A DNA stretch of 64,000 nucleotides from Aplidium turbinatum (GCA_918807975.1 OU964923.1:6696001-6760000), one strand, 5' to 3'; positions 1-12,284 are shown, counted from the stretch's first letter. Numbers and translations: made by a program. The notes: a model not told the origin generated them from the sequence alone.

Positions 1-215
1 CTTGATTGGTTATTCCTGGTAGCTTCGCATGCTTGTAGAAGCTTTTGACGCAGAGCCGGTTACCGAGATTGATAGAGTGAAGTTTTCCGATTGTTGAAGT
101 GTTGCTGACAGGGAATTATCCCATTTACTAGGTGCCGTTGATTGGAAAGCAGTATTGAAAGTGAGTTGCTCAAGCGCACACCCCGAGAGTCGAACTAGCG
201 ATCTTGAACTGAATC
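1..215 (-). repeat. SINE family A copy, truncated by window edge
   Basis: Minus-strand copy of a tRNA-derived SINE whose full head is visible at 49391: GCCCCGTTAGCTCAGTGG, then the B-box GGTTCGACTCT. The body shows the family landmarks (CGGAAAACTTCACTC, CGGTAACCGG, CTACAAGCATGCGAAGCTACC). The tRNA-like head is damaged beyond about 195. Confidence 0.75.
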
Positions 216-261
216 TTTGAACGTGATCTTTCAAAGTTAAAACTTGGAGTCTTTTAGCCAC

Positions 262-365
262 CAACGCATGCACGGTAACCGAGGTTCAGAGAGGAGTTTT
301 CCGCTTGTTGAAGTGTACTTGTCTTGCTTATTCATGAAGTGCGCTGAATGGAGAACAGTTTGTGT
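262..365 (-). repeat. diverged SINE family A fragment
   Basis: A second, more decayed piece of the same SINE body: the CGAGGTTCAGAGAGGAGTTTTCC segment, the GTTGAAGTGT segment and the GCGCTGAATGGAGAACAG segment are in the same order as in the copy at 49110-49391. Confidence 0.5.
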
Positions 366-2121
366 GCGTTTCTTCTGCACATCCGGAAACGAACCATTGT
401 TGCTTGATCGTTGCCGTTTCTTCTTTCATAAAGTGAATAGTCTTTACCTTACCTATCCTCTGAATCGCACGTTAAGCAAAATTATAAACTTTTAAAGAAA
501 ACTTTTGAGGCTCTACTGCATGATGTTTTAGTGATCGGGCTAGATCTAGCCTAGAATAAATTTAGGCTGCTTCAGAAGACGAAATGCAATAGTAAAATAG
601 AAACACACGACTCAAGAATCCGTAGTCGTATCCATGCGTAGTCGTATCCACAATGTCGCAATATGGGAAAGTGAATGGGTGAAATTGTCCGATGATTTCT
701 AAACTTTTTCACACACATTTTTTTTCCTTTCCGAAGCAGTTCTTCGTCTTTTCTTTTCACATGGTCAATAAATTGCAAAATGCAAAACTCGATTGCAAAA
801 ACATGTTACCAACCTTGCACACGATAAATCACGACAGAGGAATTATTCCATCACAAAGTACCCCATCTTCCAACGTGGTGAAACTATTTTTTCCAGGGCA
901 GTTGAGTCGGAGTTCGAAGGATTTTGGCATATCCGGAGTCGTTAAAAAAAGTCGACTTCGGGTTGATGCAAAACGAAATGTTTGTTTGCACTCTTTTTTC
1001 TTTTTATTCTTTTATTCAAATGTTGCTTTTTATTCTCCGTATTGCGCTCTAAAACTTCATCAGAAACTGCAACTTTGTTCTTGTCAGTTTTTGGAAATGT
1101 CGCCCTTGCAATTTCGATCATAACTTCAGTGAAGTTAAATTTTAAAAAATAAATTAAAAAGAACAAAAACTTAAGGAAATCAATCAACCCTCAAATATTT
1201 GGCAACGCTAAAGCCGAAGTCAGATTCGACCAGTTATAAAACGAGAAGTCGGAGTATAATTGTCTCTGGACCACAACCCTGAATTTTTTGTTCACTTCCT
1301 CAGAAATCTGATTTTTTCTTTCTAGAGCAAGTTTTCTAGAGAATCATTAAAAGAGTCAAAGAATCTTGAGAGTGAATAAAAAAATAACAGTAACCTCTCA
1401 AGTACATGCAGCTTCACACAAAGTGAAATTTGCATAACTTTTGACGCTTTTTATTAAAAAAAAATAATATCTAAAAAGACATTGTTGTCTAACTATAGAT
1501 GTTTGCTGGTGCACCCCTTTCATTTTTTTTAATCTTAATCTTGAGAGTGTTCTTGATATGGCGTCATTCCTGATTAGGTTTGCACTGACGTTTAAGTGCA
1601 CAAATAGCTAATGTACGTTGTTTGTTGGAATACTTAACAGTGCACTCAAATGTTGCAATATTTGGGTCAATATTCTTAAACTAGGTGTTAATTTGTTCAC
1701 AAACACGTTTCTGCGTAGGCTACAAAGTATATGTCCTCAAATTCAATAATTTGTGAAACCTCGCTCACTGTTTTCATTAATGAACAATTATGTTATGTGT
1801 CCCTATAATGTTGCATTAGAGCATTCAGACAGCTAAAGTAACACTTAACGCAATAAACTTGGTCAACTTATCTTACACAGTTTTCAATTTGTATCAATTT
1901 TCTTTGTGAACTACAAATTAATTTATTGCTTTTGAACCGTCAAGCACTCTAACGAAGTGACATCGCTCATGATGTCACAATGCGTGACAGATGACGTGGC
2001 TGTTAGTCAATACTCTCATCTCAAATGATACTTTCAATTTTTTTTTTTTTGTAATCTTGAACTTATCAGTATAAAGGCAATAATTAACGAATGACAATTC
2101 GTTGTTGGGTAATGGGTATCA
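365..2121. other. gene-free AT-rich stretch
   Basis: No gene or clear transposon seen. Degenerate GGAGTC-like hexamer patches occur near 900-965 and 1210-1255 (see 5440-5830). Open frames at 692-1123 and 942-1187 overlap on opposite strands, are low complexity and look like chance frames. Confidence 0.5.
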
Positions 2122-2128
2122 GCAAGAT

Positions 2129-2546
2129 CATGGCCACCTGGAGATGCGGCCTGATTTGTCACATTTTGCAAATTTTGATTACACCTACTGCTAGTGCTTG
2201 ACTGACATTTTTTGAGATGCTTTTACTTTTTGCGGTTTCCTAATGACATAAAACTTTTTTGTTGCCTTGGGGAAGCAGTAGCAAATGAGAAAAAGTAAGT
2301 TGAAAAACGCAAAATCAGACTGTTATTGAAAAATTAACAGTCTGACTAAAATCTTCAAAATCAAATTTTCTTTGTTTTTCAACATGTGAGGATGTTAAAA
2401 CCTATTGTGTCATCTGGGGAAAAGAATAAAGAAAGCGTAAAAATCTAATTTTTAGAAAAATTTATTTAAACGTTCGCCCAAAGTTAGAAAAACCTGGAAA
2501 TTTCTGCAAAATGTGACAAATCAGGCCGTATCTTTAGATGGCCATG
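2129..2546. mobile_element. non-autonomous inverted-repeat element
   Basis: Ends are a long imperfect inverted repeat of about 45 bp. The left begins CATGGCCACCTGGAGATGCG; the right ends TTTAGATGGCCATG and includes TGTGACAAATCAGGCC, matching the left GGCCTGATTTGTCACA. A 7-bp direct repeat GCAAGAT flanks it (2122-2128 and 2547-2553). A second hairpin lies inside near 2313-2345 (CAGACTGTTA / TAACAGTCTG). No coding capacity. Superfamily unknown. Confidence 0.7.
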
Positions 2547-2654
2547 GCAAGATGTATTTCCAACACGTTATTATCAATTGAGAAGTAAAATGCACTCTGT
2601 GGTGGTTCGGAAAGAAATTGTAACAAATCCTGCTGCGATTAGGATCCATTAAAG

Positions 2655-3640
2655 CAGGGTTTCCCAAACTTTTTTGGGCCACGGACCACTATTTGTGAAT
2701 CTGTTTATTCGCGGACCCCCAATGCAAAGGTAAAAACGAATAAAACAGAATTTTGTGTATTTAAAAAACTGACAACATCAATGGGACGGATGGGATTGCT
2801 TCTTATTGCATAAGTCATCAATTCTCGTAGTTATTTGTGAGGTTTAGTAACATCAGAAAGACATTCAATAAAGCCAAGCTTAATATACTCCTCATCGTAT
2901 TTTCGTAAGCTTATCCTCTTCTTCTTTTTGGACAAAACATGCCACTGGGATACTGAACTTAACAACTAATTCAATTGCAGTATAATTACACAATTAAAAT
3001 ATCCGATAACTTCACTTGGTTTCTCATCTCTATCTCACAACGAACTTTTCGCTCACCAATCTTTGTTTCACTAACTTTTGCGTAAGGGAACGTTCAAATA
3101 TTATGTAACGTTTTTTTTCCAAATTTTTGACCCCTCCCCTCCCCCATGTAACGCTTTTTCACTACGAGTTCAGCACAAAAAACTACCATTCCGCACTCGA
3201 AAGCGTTACGTAACGTTTTGCTTGAACCCCCCGATGTGACGCTAACGTAACGCTTTGCATAACCCCCCCTCCCCTCGAAGGAGTTACGTAATATTTGAAC
3301 GTTCCCTAAGCAAACGGTTGAAATGATCTCAACAAAACCGCAAATCCCGAATGGCGACAAGAATAATATATTACTACGTCATAGACGAGGAATACGAGAA
3401 TTTTTCGTAAACAACTTTCTAACTGCAACAAAGGTGCAACAAGTAAGATTTATGATACTGGATAGCAAAAGCTTTTGAAATCATTTAAGTTGTAAAGAAC
3501 TAAGGCAATTATCTTTGACAGGATACGCACTGTACAACGTATATGTGTGACTTTTTAATTTCTTGTGATATCGCTACGGACCACCTGTGCAGTCGTCGCG
3601 GACCACCAGTGGTCCGCGGACCACAGTTTGGGAAACCCTG
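2655..3640. mobile_element. non-autonomous hAT-type transposon
   Basis: Terminal inverted repeat CAGGGTTTCCCAAACT / AGTTTGGGAAACCCTG with a perfect 8-bp target duplication CATTAAAG (2647-2654 and 3641-3648), the hAT signature. Subterminal GGACCAC motifs recur at both ends. No transposase frame is recognisable; the open frame at 3094-3360 lies in the inserted MITE. Confidence 0.88.
3086..3306. mobile_element. MITE nested in the hAT element (Harbinger-like, TAA duplication)
   Basis: A 221-bp element with inverted ends GGGAACGTTCAAATATTATG / CGTAATATTTGAACGTTCCC, flanked by TAA on both sides (3083-3085 and 3307-3309). A 3-bp TAA target fits PIF/Harbinger-type insertion. Internal GTAACGC / GCGTTACG motifs repeat and there are CCCCTCC runs. 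It is non-coding and younger than its host element. Confidence 0.75.
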
Positions 3641-3648
3641 CATTAAAG

Positions 3649-4264
3649 CACCAAATATGGTAAACCCTTTTTTATTTTACAATTGTATGCTATACTGGAT
3701 TATCACCATTGTGGTTAACATTTTTTTATAATTATTTTATTGTAAAGGCAAATGAAATTGAAAATAATATCAGTATAAAAGCCATGGTTTCCAGCCATTT
3801 ATCATTCAAAAACAGTCTTTTTACATTGATTTAAGGTTTGCAATCATTGAATCAATGCGAAAAGCATCGGTATCGCTTGGACCACACAATAAAAGAACGA
3901 ATGAGCTTCAGCGTGCCCGGCTTGCTTGTATGATTTAAAAAATTATCATGGCAATGTTTTAACCTTACTGATTTACTATTGCGATAAGTTTGTTCAAAAG
4001 TATAACGCGGTTGCCTATTTAATGAAAATAACCTTTCACGGTTATACTTTTGCATACTTTTTAAGCTTATACGGAGCTGGGAAACATATCTTTCGTGCAA
4101 TCTAGTCAACCTATTTCCTAAACGATTTGCATCACTCTATTTGATGATATGCCGCAAGGTCGGCTATAAAATGTGAACTCACAAAATGAGGGACTCAAAG
4201 GAGTAGACTAATGTGGTGGAATTTGTGCTATTTTGTCTTAGGCTAATTGCCGGTGTGATTGCTG
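3649..4264. other. gene-free stretch
   Basis: AT-rich DNA with no recognised gene or repeat. The minus frame at 3852-4109 has no identifiable domain. Confidence 0.4.
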
Positions 4265-4400
4265 TTGCATCTCCGCAGGCAAAAAATGGAATGCAAGGAA
4301 GCCAATCTTCAAGCATGTCATTAATTGTCTTGCCAAAAACAACAGTAGCATGCTCTTGGGTGGTGTCGAACCGGCGCGCTTGCGAGCGCCGAATGATTCA
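4265..4400 (-). repeat. SINE family B copy, partial
   Basis: Minus-strand fragment of a second tRNA-derived SINE. Read on the minus strand: B-box GCCGGTTCGACACCAC, then GAGCATGC, TTGGCAAGACA, a GACATGCTTGAAGATTGGC segment and GCTTCCTTGC. Compare 14663-14838. The 5' part of the tRNA-like head is replaced. Confidence 0.65.
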
Positions 4401-4479
4401 TTTTGTTTTGCGGTTGATGATTCCACTTCTACAATGTATTGATTGACACTGTGTCGTGAAAGTTGTCGCGCCACTGATA

Positions 4480-6924
4480 ATGGTCGGAAGAGCTGTTCAC
4501 CGTCGTTGTTTTGTTTTTTTACAACCGACTGTTAATATCTGAAAAACGTTGAATTTCTTTGAAACGGTTGAAAAATATGTTGGATAAAAGTCATGTAACA
4601 ATTTTATTAGCATTACCGGTGTGGTCAGAAATTCTCCCACTAGAAATTTTAATCACATCCTGACATTTAGGCAAACTGTGATAGAAAGAGACTGTAGGTA
4701 TCCAAACGTCTGTTGTGCATTGTGCTTTCATCGTATGCTGCGCCAGATGCTCGATTCAGATGCCTGATGAAGTAGTGATGTATGCAGCATAAGTTTCAAG
4801 ATATGATAATAAACAACAAGACTGACTTTTTTCTCAATTTGTGCTTTTCACGGTACATCTCTTTTTGATGTCTTCTACTTTGTGGATGCTTACCTTATGC
4901 TTCAAATACTTTCTATTTGTTGTCAAGCATTGCAGGGAAACCTCATGCACGTTTGCTATTGTTGAACTAATCCTTTTTCAATGACTATTAACCACAACCT
5001 ACAATCCAAAGAACAGCACAAAATCACGTTTTCTAAATGAATATTCTGGAAACAAAACAAATCACACCATAATCAATTTTCATCCTTGTTTGTGATCATC
5101 AGTGGTGCATGTCCAATGTTCATTGTCCATGTGTCTTGAGCTGGAATCAAAATTCCAACTTGATGGTAATTGTGGATTTCCTTGACTACAGTAGAGTTAG
5201 TGTCGAATCTCCGTCAAGATTGTACTACTGTGTCTGGTCAGCAGCGAATTGACATAGCCTATGGTTAAGTCAGCTGCTTCCAAATATCTTGGCATGCATG
5301 CCGTGCTGACACACAGTCGTATGCTCTGGAGCGTCGTTGGACCGACGTCCTTCTAGTTTCGCGCAGACGCTTTTACGAGTTGGCTACGCTGCCGACAAAG
5401 CAATAGCATCAAATATCAGAAGTTCATGGAGGTGTACTCTGTACAAACGCCGGGGTTTTGGAATATTTTAGAGCCAGAGTTTAGGATTTCGGCCGGAGTC
5501 AGATTGGAGTCGGAGTCTAATTTTTTGCCAGTTGATAGTTTTAGCTTACCAATATACACGCTGTGCTTGGCGAAGTTCTTATTTTTGTGAACTTCTACGG
5601 TTATATTTTTCACACAACATTTTTTCATTTAAAAACACGCTTTTATTTTCAATGAAAAGATAGAAAATGTAGAAGTTATTGCGTAAAACAACCTGGATTG
5701 TGGTTTATGGTTTGCATTCGGAGTCGGAATGGAGTTTGGAGTCAATATTCCCATAGTATTTGAAGCAGGAGCGGAGTTTCGATCCGCAGACGTCGGAGTC
5801 GAAGTGGAGCAAAAGTCCAAAAAACCTGACTTCGTACACCTCTGGCACATATCTCTTGAAATGTTTGCATTATTTGCAAAAGAAAACATTTTCGCAAAAA
5901 TATTTGTACGAAAATTGTTGACTAGGTTGTTTTTTGGTAGCTTGAATTGTGATTAATTTTTAGGCTACTTTGTTCGTTTTGCTTGTAACATTATTACGCT
6001 GTTTAATCACATCGGAGTTTATTGAAACAACAAAACATCTTTACGACGGCGAAACCTTCAGTGACAACGAATTATATAAGTTATTGAGGTTAAACTGTTG
6101 ATCGTTTTCTTGTTAATGACGTAATTGTTTTGTTTTGTCATCAAGAACACTAAGATCATGGCAGATGAACGGGACTTGTCGGAATGATATCATGGTTGTT
6201 TTGGATTGAACAACCTGTAATTTTTTTTTAGTTTTTGTAGCATTGTGGCGTTCTCAACTATGTTATGTTGTCTCTAGAATGACTACATCAAAATCCACCA
6301 TGTTTAAACCGACTTAACTTTGTATGGTATGAGGTCAATGTTAAAACGTGAGTTTATGCGCCTAAAATCTGCGAATGCGTGCTAGTTACACACATAGGCC
6401 TACAGTTGACTCTTGTGAAAAATGAAAAAAAAACAACAATTAGCAAGAAAAAATTGAATCAATTAAAATGTAAAGTTACAGATAGTTTAAGCTGCTTCAG
6501 TTTCAAACACAAATGTTTGTACAGTCAGTTTTTCTATCATTCCTGCTTTTTTGGTGTTATTGTCATCTGTTCGATTTCATCTCTACTTGCAAAGAATCAA
6601 TAACTGTTACCCAAGTTGTGAATGTTAATCATAAGATTTTGATTTATGAGGTATTTGATCTCTTGATGCCTAAGCATTTGTTTTGCGGAAACTCATTGGT
6701 ATCATCCCAAATCAAGGCCTCAAATACTTAGATATGGTAGCACACGCTCATTTTTTCAGACAAGCAATGGTTCTCTTCATGGTCCTCTTTCGGCTTTTTC
6801 TACTTGCTTATGAGACAGCAATTCATGCAATTAAAGTACAGCGAGATCACCTTGACCATTGGACCAATTGATTTGCACCCTTTCGATTTTGTGTAAAGCT
6901 GAGCATAATTGCACAGTTTTAAAC
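4480..6924. other. gene-free stretch apart from the hexamer islands
   Basis: No genes recognised. Palindrome GGCATGCATGCC lies at about 5291. Short frames at 6379-6871 are low-complexity. Confidence 0.4.
5440..5830. repeat. degenerate GGAGTC hexamer islands
   Basis: Two patches (about 5470-5522 and 5710-5815) are rich in variants of GGAGTC/CGGAGTCGGAGTC, with spacing close to multiples of six. Similar patches occur near 900-965 and 1210-1255. They look like decayed tandem hexamer repeats. The apparent open frame at 5729-5956 is the translation of this repeat, not a gene. Confidence 0.5.
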
Positions 6925-7197
6925 AATGAAAACTATTAATACTACAAAAAGTGCTCAATGCTAAGCAAAACGCCAAGCAGAGCGAATTAAATCAAATATA
7001 GTTATTACTATCTAAACCCTTGACAGCCTGTTTCACCTAAAAGGAGGATCATCAGAAGGTCCTTATTCAAATAGAAATAGATTCTATTTGAATACCTTCC
7101 TGAGCTTCCATACCTTCCATTTTGAAGAACCTTCTAATGATCCTCCTTTTTGGTGAAACAGGCTGTCAAGGGCTTAGATAGTAATAAGTATATTTGA
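6925..7197 (+). mobile_element. long-armed inverted-repeat MITE, family 1
   Basis: Inverted arms of about 60 bp: left starts TCAAATATAGTTATTACTAT at 6992 and runs through CCTGTTTCACC and AGGAGGATCAT; the right ends with the complement at 7197. A one-sided extension (6925-6991: AAAACTATTAATACTAC, AAAAAGTGCTCAATGC, GCAGAGCGAATTAAA) is shared with copies at 18961 and 21070, so the full family unit is longer than the hairpin. No coding sequence; the family's autonomous partner is not in the window. Confidence 0.7.
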
Positions 7198-8323
7198 TTC
7201 CACAATTTTATGTGCATCATCAGTTGTGTCAAAATGTTTTACGATCACTTCGATAAAATTCCAAACTAAATTATTGTTTTGGTTTTAACTACCTATTATT
7301 ATTTATTGATTGTGCTACTGAATAAATCCTTCATGCCACGGCAAATATGAAAGACTAAAGAAATACCGTTGCTTGTTTACATTTTGATCCGATAAACCTA
7401 CACCGCTATATTTTATACAGTAATCGAAATAGTAAATATTTATTCATAAATATTTCTCACAATAAGTTTATCTTTCCATCATTTGATCCACCATGTCTTC
7501 GATATGTATATTTTGATTGAATGAAAAATATGTAACCTACTTTTCTACTGCACAAACTCAAGCACCACTACTTTGCCTGTTAAAAATGGAAATGATCAGT
7601 CAGGTTTCATAGTTCTTGGCACTACTATTGAACCCTTCCCACCATTAGTCTGCTATCTCACATTCTGAAAATCACAATCTAAACTATAAAACGTGGCGGA
7701 TTTCCAAAATCACAAATACGTAGTGCTACCATACAAATACAAAAAGACTTGAAATTCATTTTCAAAGCTTTTTATTTTCGAATACGACAAATAGACATGA
7801 AGTGGTAGGAAAAAAGTGTGCTTTGTAAAATATCTTCAGCATATCTAGGTTTGCTAAAACCAGAGTTGAAGCACTTGCTGAATTGTTGCATGCCGAGTTG
7901 TCCGACGAGAGTTTTTTTATGGCACTGAGAGCAACGCATATTTGCGATGAATACAGCGTTGTATAAGTTATAAGCACACATTATTATTATAAAGTATCAG
8001 CCTTTTCACAGCATGATAAACTGTTCCATGTTTATTTTTTTTACGTTACGTTTCTCCGTGCAGGCTTCAGCACAACAGAAACACGATTTCTATAGAAAAA
8101 GTGATCAACAAACAAGACATTTTTTAGATTTGTTATCTTGTAAGTTCATTGTTTTACCCGTAAGATGTTTGTTGATAGGCTGATTTCTTAGAAGATTAAT
8201 ACGGAAAGTTTTTTTATTTGCATTGGCCGCATATTTTGTTCTTCTTCCTTTGGCTTTATCTCAGTATTTGGGTTAGCCTGCTTTTTTTGCAACAGATCAA
8301 AACTATAGTTGGTTTGTGAAACA
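7198..8323. other. gene-free AT-rich stretch
   Basis: No recognised gene. The segment near 7915-7980 shares the 17-mer GAGCAACGCATATTTGC and a similar flank with the complement of 18350-18420, so it may belong to an undescribed repeat. Confidence 0.35.
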
Positions 8324-8544
8324 CAGTAGAATTCAGCTATGGTAACTTTGGCTACAGTGACATTTCACTACAATGACATCTGTTGCAAAGTTCCGTTTTT
8401 AAATTTAAGGTAGAATTCAGCCATAATGACATTTCCTTATCGTGACATCTGTTGCCACGTCCCGTTTTTAATCTACTTCTAGAATTCGGCTGTAGTGACT
8501 CTTTCGGAGGCCCCTTCAGGTGGCACTTTAGGCCAGTTCTACTG
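8324..8544. mobile_element. pogo/Tigger-like MITE fragment with three internal units
   Basis: Ends CAGTAGAA / TTCTACTG form an 8-bp inverted repeat. The interior is three imperfect units of about 65-85 bp, each starting TAGAATTC(A/G)GC (near 8327, 8411 and 8480) and sharing GTGACATCTGTTGC. No clear TA duplication was found, so the superfamily is tentative. Confidence 0.45.
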
Positions 8545-8659
8545 TATTTGAATCAGTTATCTTTTAAATGTTGCCAGTTGTAACTCGCAACGTAAATTTA
8601 TTTCAAACATAAATCTTCTACACAGCAACCAGTGTCTGCAAGAAACAGCTTTTGAACTG

Positions 8660-9125
8660 GTGAAATACTTATTTAATCCCACAGCGTTTGTAAATTCTTC
8701 TTTGTGCCTTTTTGAGTTATTTTGGAAAAGAGCAAATCGACCATACCAAATCTGCAAAAGTAAAGTGAGCTACAAAACCGACCCAATTACATGGTTCTGT
8801 GGCACCGAACCCCTAACAATTGACCATTTTCTTATATGGCCCCAGTTTACCACTCAGTACAGCAAGTGACATCTTTCAGCGTACAGCTTCTTTGCAGAAG
8901 AATGTGTCAATTTTTGCACAGTTGATAAAATTTAGGACTGATAGAAGAAGAGTGTTATTTATCACTGTGCAATCAGTGACTGTCATCGAAACTGCAAACG
9001 ACAAACACGTCAAACAGTTATTTGCTTATCAATCGTTTGCTGAACCATCATTTCAGTTTCTTCATTTCAATCTCTTCTGTTTATTCAAAGTGATCAAGCG
9101 TTTCAACCGTTTTGCTTTCAAATAA
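8660..9125 (+). pseudogene. LINE ORF2 C-terminal relic
   Basis: The plus-strand frame ends in FCGTEPLTIDHFLIWPQF, which resembles the C-terminal CxCG...TxxHxxxxC zinc-knuckle segment of non-LTR retrotransposon ORF2 proteins (first and last Cys lost here). Reading then shifts to another frame (8820-9125). No reverse transcriptase domain precedes it, so this is a 3' fragment of a decayed LINE; clade not assigned. Confidence 0.45.
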
Positions 9126-12047
9126 ACAATAAGTCCATTGAAAACAAAAATTTGGCATCACTTCTTTAAGGTCTCGTACAGTTTGCTTGAATTTTTCCTT
9201 TATTTTTGTCATTACGTATTGGTGCAAATTGAACGATAAGCATAGCAATGCATCAGTGCAAGCTTTTCTAAAAAATTTTCTCGGACGATACCCAATATTT
9301 AGGTTTTCTTTTACAAAAAACTCTCGGCCTTGTTCGCAGGGAAATATGCTTAGATGGAAAATAAAATATTAAAAGCTTGGCAAGTTAACTTATCCAAGCA
9401 CAGAGATTCGGCTCATACCTTTTATTTTCTCCCTTTTCTTCGAGGCCGTAGGGGTTGATTTTGATACTACCAAAATAAACACATGGGCAAAAGACCGTGG
9501 TTAAGAGCTTCCACTGAGATAGCAAAGCTATTTCTTAACATAATTATAGATTTAAACTCATATCAGGCCGACATGCAATTTAACCTTTTCAACTTATCAT
9601 GGACGATCATATTGGGAGACCTAACAGTTTCTTTTTAATCCTATAGAAGAAAAATCAGTGATTCAACGACCCAATACGTAGTATCTACGTTTAATCTGCT
9701 TCACGTAATTTTGCTTCTGCCATTTAAAAATTGATGTGTAGTTTTAGAATTGAAATCACTACTGAGGTCTTTTCTAATTTCAATTTCTTTGTCTTTGCTG
9801 TTTTTTTATTGTTACCATTGTGGCAGCTAACAAGTTTACGTATGATCATTTCGTTTTGTGAACTTACCTCACGCTACATTACACACTGTTAATCTTTTAC
9901 ATATAGACTTATAGTCATAACTTTATGGACAAATAGTACACGCCTCGACTGAGTTATTGTTTTGACAACTGGTGGAGCTCTGATCACCTTTAACCTTACG
10001 TAATTTATTATACGCAATTTGTTTTGCAAACAGTTGTAAATCGCAACAATGTGCATGAAAAGAGTCGAACAATAATGTGGATTTTTATCAATTTTCGATT
10101 TATTTTCTTTTTTTTGCAGATTTCCTTGTTTTGAATTACTCCCACATTAAGTATTTGCTTTTTGGTATTCTTGATTCTCATGTGACAAAAGCACAGTAAT
10201 CGTTGCGGCTATTAAACTTTTGGCAAAAATAGAAGGCCATTTAGCAAGGCAAAATAACGTGACATGAGATAAGAATACACCAACAAGTTCCGAACATATT
10301 ATTCCTTAACCTTAAAACGTAGCCAGACGTTGGAATAATGCAGTTTTTCAGTTAAAAAGCAGTTTTTCTTCGTTGAATTTTCTATTTCTTCTATGATAAG
10401 CCGATAAAGAATTTGTCAACTTTCTTTGCCGACTTCCTTTTTTGATTGAACCCTAATTTTCTTCACCACATCTGAGATGGATGAGCTTTCTTGTAACCAA
10501 TATATTCAAACCACCTAACGGAATGGAAGGTCTGCGTGTCTTGGATAATGAAACCAAAGACTGGCTGCTCTCTAATGGCTTTTCCGTGTTATCCGAGAAC
10601 ATCGTGAATCTTGGGTGGTGAAAGAATAGACCCTGGACTCCAGAGGCTCACACGACGAGGAAGGAGAAAATCTCTTCTATCATCCTTTATAAGAACGGTG
10701 GCGGTGATTTAAACTTAATTTTGGAGCAATAATCTAGGGCATTGTGTTGCATTGATTGATTCAATGACGTGAGGAATCTGGGTTTCAGGGTCTGGGTTAG
10801 GTTGGCAGCCCTGGCATGAGCAATGGTGACGTAGTACTTAAAAAACTGATGTTTTTCACGGTCCCATTGTTTTGTCACGTCGTCGTTTTCTTGCGTGCTT
10901 ACTACACAGTGATCACAAATACACTTACTTACAAATTCTCGCAGATTTTTTTGAAATTTAACGAAATCTGTAAAAACAAATGAATTGTTTTGAAGGAATT
11001 GAACTCATATGACACTTTACCTTGAATAATAATGAATTCCACATCTATTTTGCGTGTATACAGAACTGTATTAGTGATGAAGCATATTATTCCTCGGTTG
11101 TTTTGCTTAGAACTTGAATGGCCTTTTAAGCTCCATGACGTTTTTCGATAGTTTTTTTTTCACTGTCACATTACAGCATGACACTTATCGCGTTATTTAT
11201 ACGAAAATTTATATTACTTAAACGTAAACGTTACTTCATAACCTCATTCCACCTTTGTCTGATTTCGCGATGAAGATGTTTGGCTTCCGGAAAAAGTGTC
11301 TCATTTGTTGTTGGATAAAAAGCAATAAGAGCTAATATTAAAGAAGCCGTCTCACCAACAGGCAAAAGTATATGCCACCGAGAATTAACACCCTGCCTGT
11401 CTCAAATATTACAACGCACGTTTGTTATTTTACCACTCAAAATTGTCATTTTTGTAGAAATCAAATTGATACTTTGAAAGTTGTTTGGCTACTTTTGAGT
11501 AAACGTAAACTGATGACAAAGGCATTAATTCTTAAGTCATTGTTCGTTTGCGCAATTACAATTTTATACAGTTATTTTTTCTATGCACTTTGTATCAATC
11601 GTGTTTTAGTGGTTCATAGTTCACATGCTGATGGTTATCCAACATTGTCAATGTCAGAACGCAAAATTAGATTATCCAAACTTGTGGACTCAACCAGAAT
11701 TTTTTTTTGATATCGTTTCAACGTCAATAGAAGTTAAAACGATATAAAAAAGTACCGTTTGCTGGTTGTATCATCATGTTGTTTGTAGTTTCTTATCTCT
11801 TATTTTGCTTATCAACTATTCTTGCACGGATTTTTTATTTTATCTGCTTCTTTTCTATCCGTTTATTTCTAGCCATAGAATGAAAATCAGTACATTTAAT
11901 ATTCGCTTTCAAAGTTTTTGCCTTGGGCTCACCTGTTTAAAAGCTATACTAAATGTATCAAGTGAATATAAACTTGAAAGTATTGGTATAATTTTCTCGA
12001 TTTTTACTGGATATGTTTAATCCTTCAATGGATCCAAAACTATTTTT
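9126..12047. other. gene-free stretch
   Basis: AT-rich DNA without recognised repeats. The only coding-like patch is 10456-10617 (listed separately). Frames at 11372-11710 and 11766-12020 are low-complexity and unlike known proteins. Confidence 0.4.
10456..10617 (+). other. unidentified coding-like patch
   Basis: A short plus-strand frame with balanced codon composition, unusual for its AT-rich surroundings: the peptide includes GMEGLRVLDNETKDWLLSNG and ends NIVNLGW-stop (TGA at 10615-10617). It has no recognised family. It could be an exon of an unknown gene, a decayed repeat-borne frame or chance. Confidence 0.2.
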
Positions 12048-12235
12048 GTCGTATCCAAGTGTCGGTGGTTGAAGATTAAGTGGACAGGAAGGCAATTTTT
12101 GTATCCATCTTCAGGCATGCCTTTCGTGTCCTGCCAAAGATACAGCCGCATGGTCTTGAGCGGTGTCAAACCGGCGCCCTTTGAAACGTTATACCAAGGC
12201 TCATCACCACTCTGCGATGCAGCTGACGATGATGG
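12048..12235 (-). repeat. SINE family B copy
   Basis: Nearly full-length minus-strand copy: tRNA-like head from about 12235 (CTGCATCGCAGAGTGGTGA, B-box GCCGGTTTGACACC), CATGCGGCTGTATCTTTGGC, GAAAGGCATGCCTGAAGATG and tail ACTTAATCTTCAACCACCG. Open frames on both strands here (12017-12247, 12069-12326) are SINE sequence. Confidence 0.8.
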
Positions 12236-12284
12236 CAGTGAAACCATCCAAAGAGATGGTTCCTTGTTTAAATTAATTTATCCT

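Noticed and set aside
692-1187. Overlapping frames of 143 and 81 residues
   Set aside because: Opposite strands, low complexity (Phe/Lys-rich), typical chance frames in AT-rich DNA.
5729-5956. 75-residue plus-strand protein
   Set aside because: Starts inside the degenerate GGAGTC hexamer repeat.
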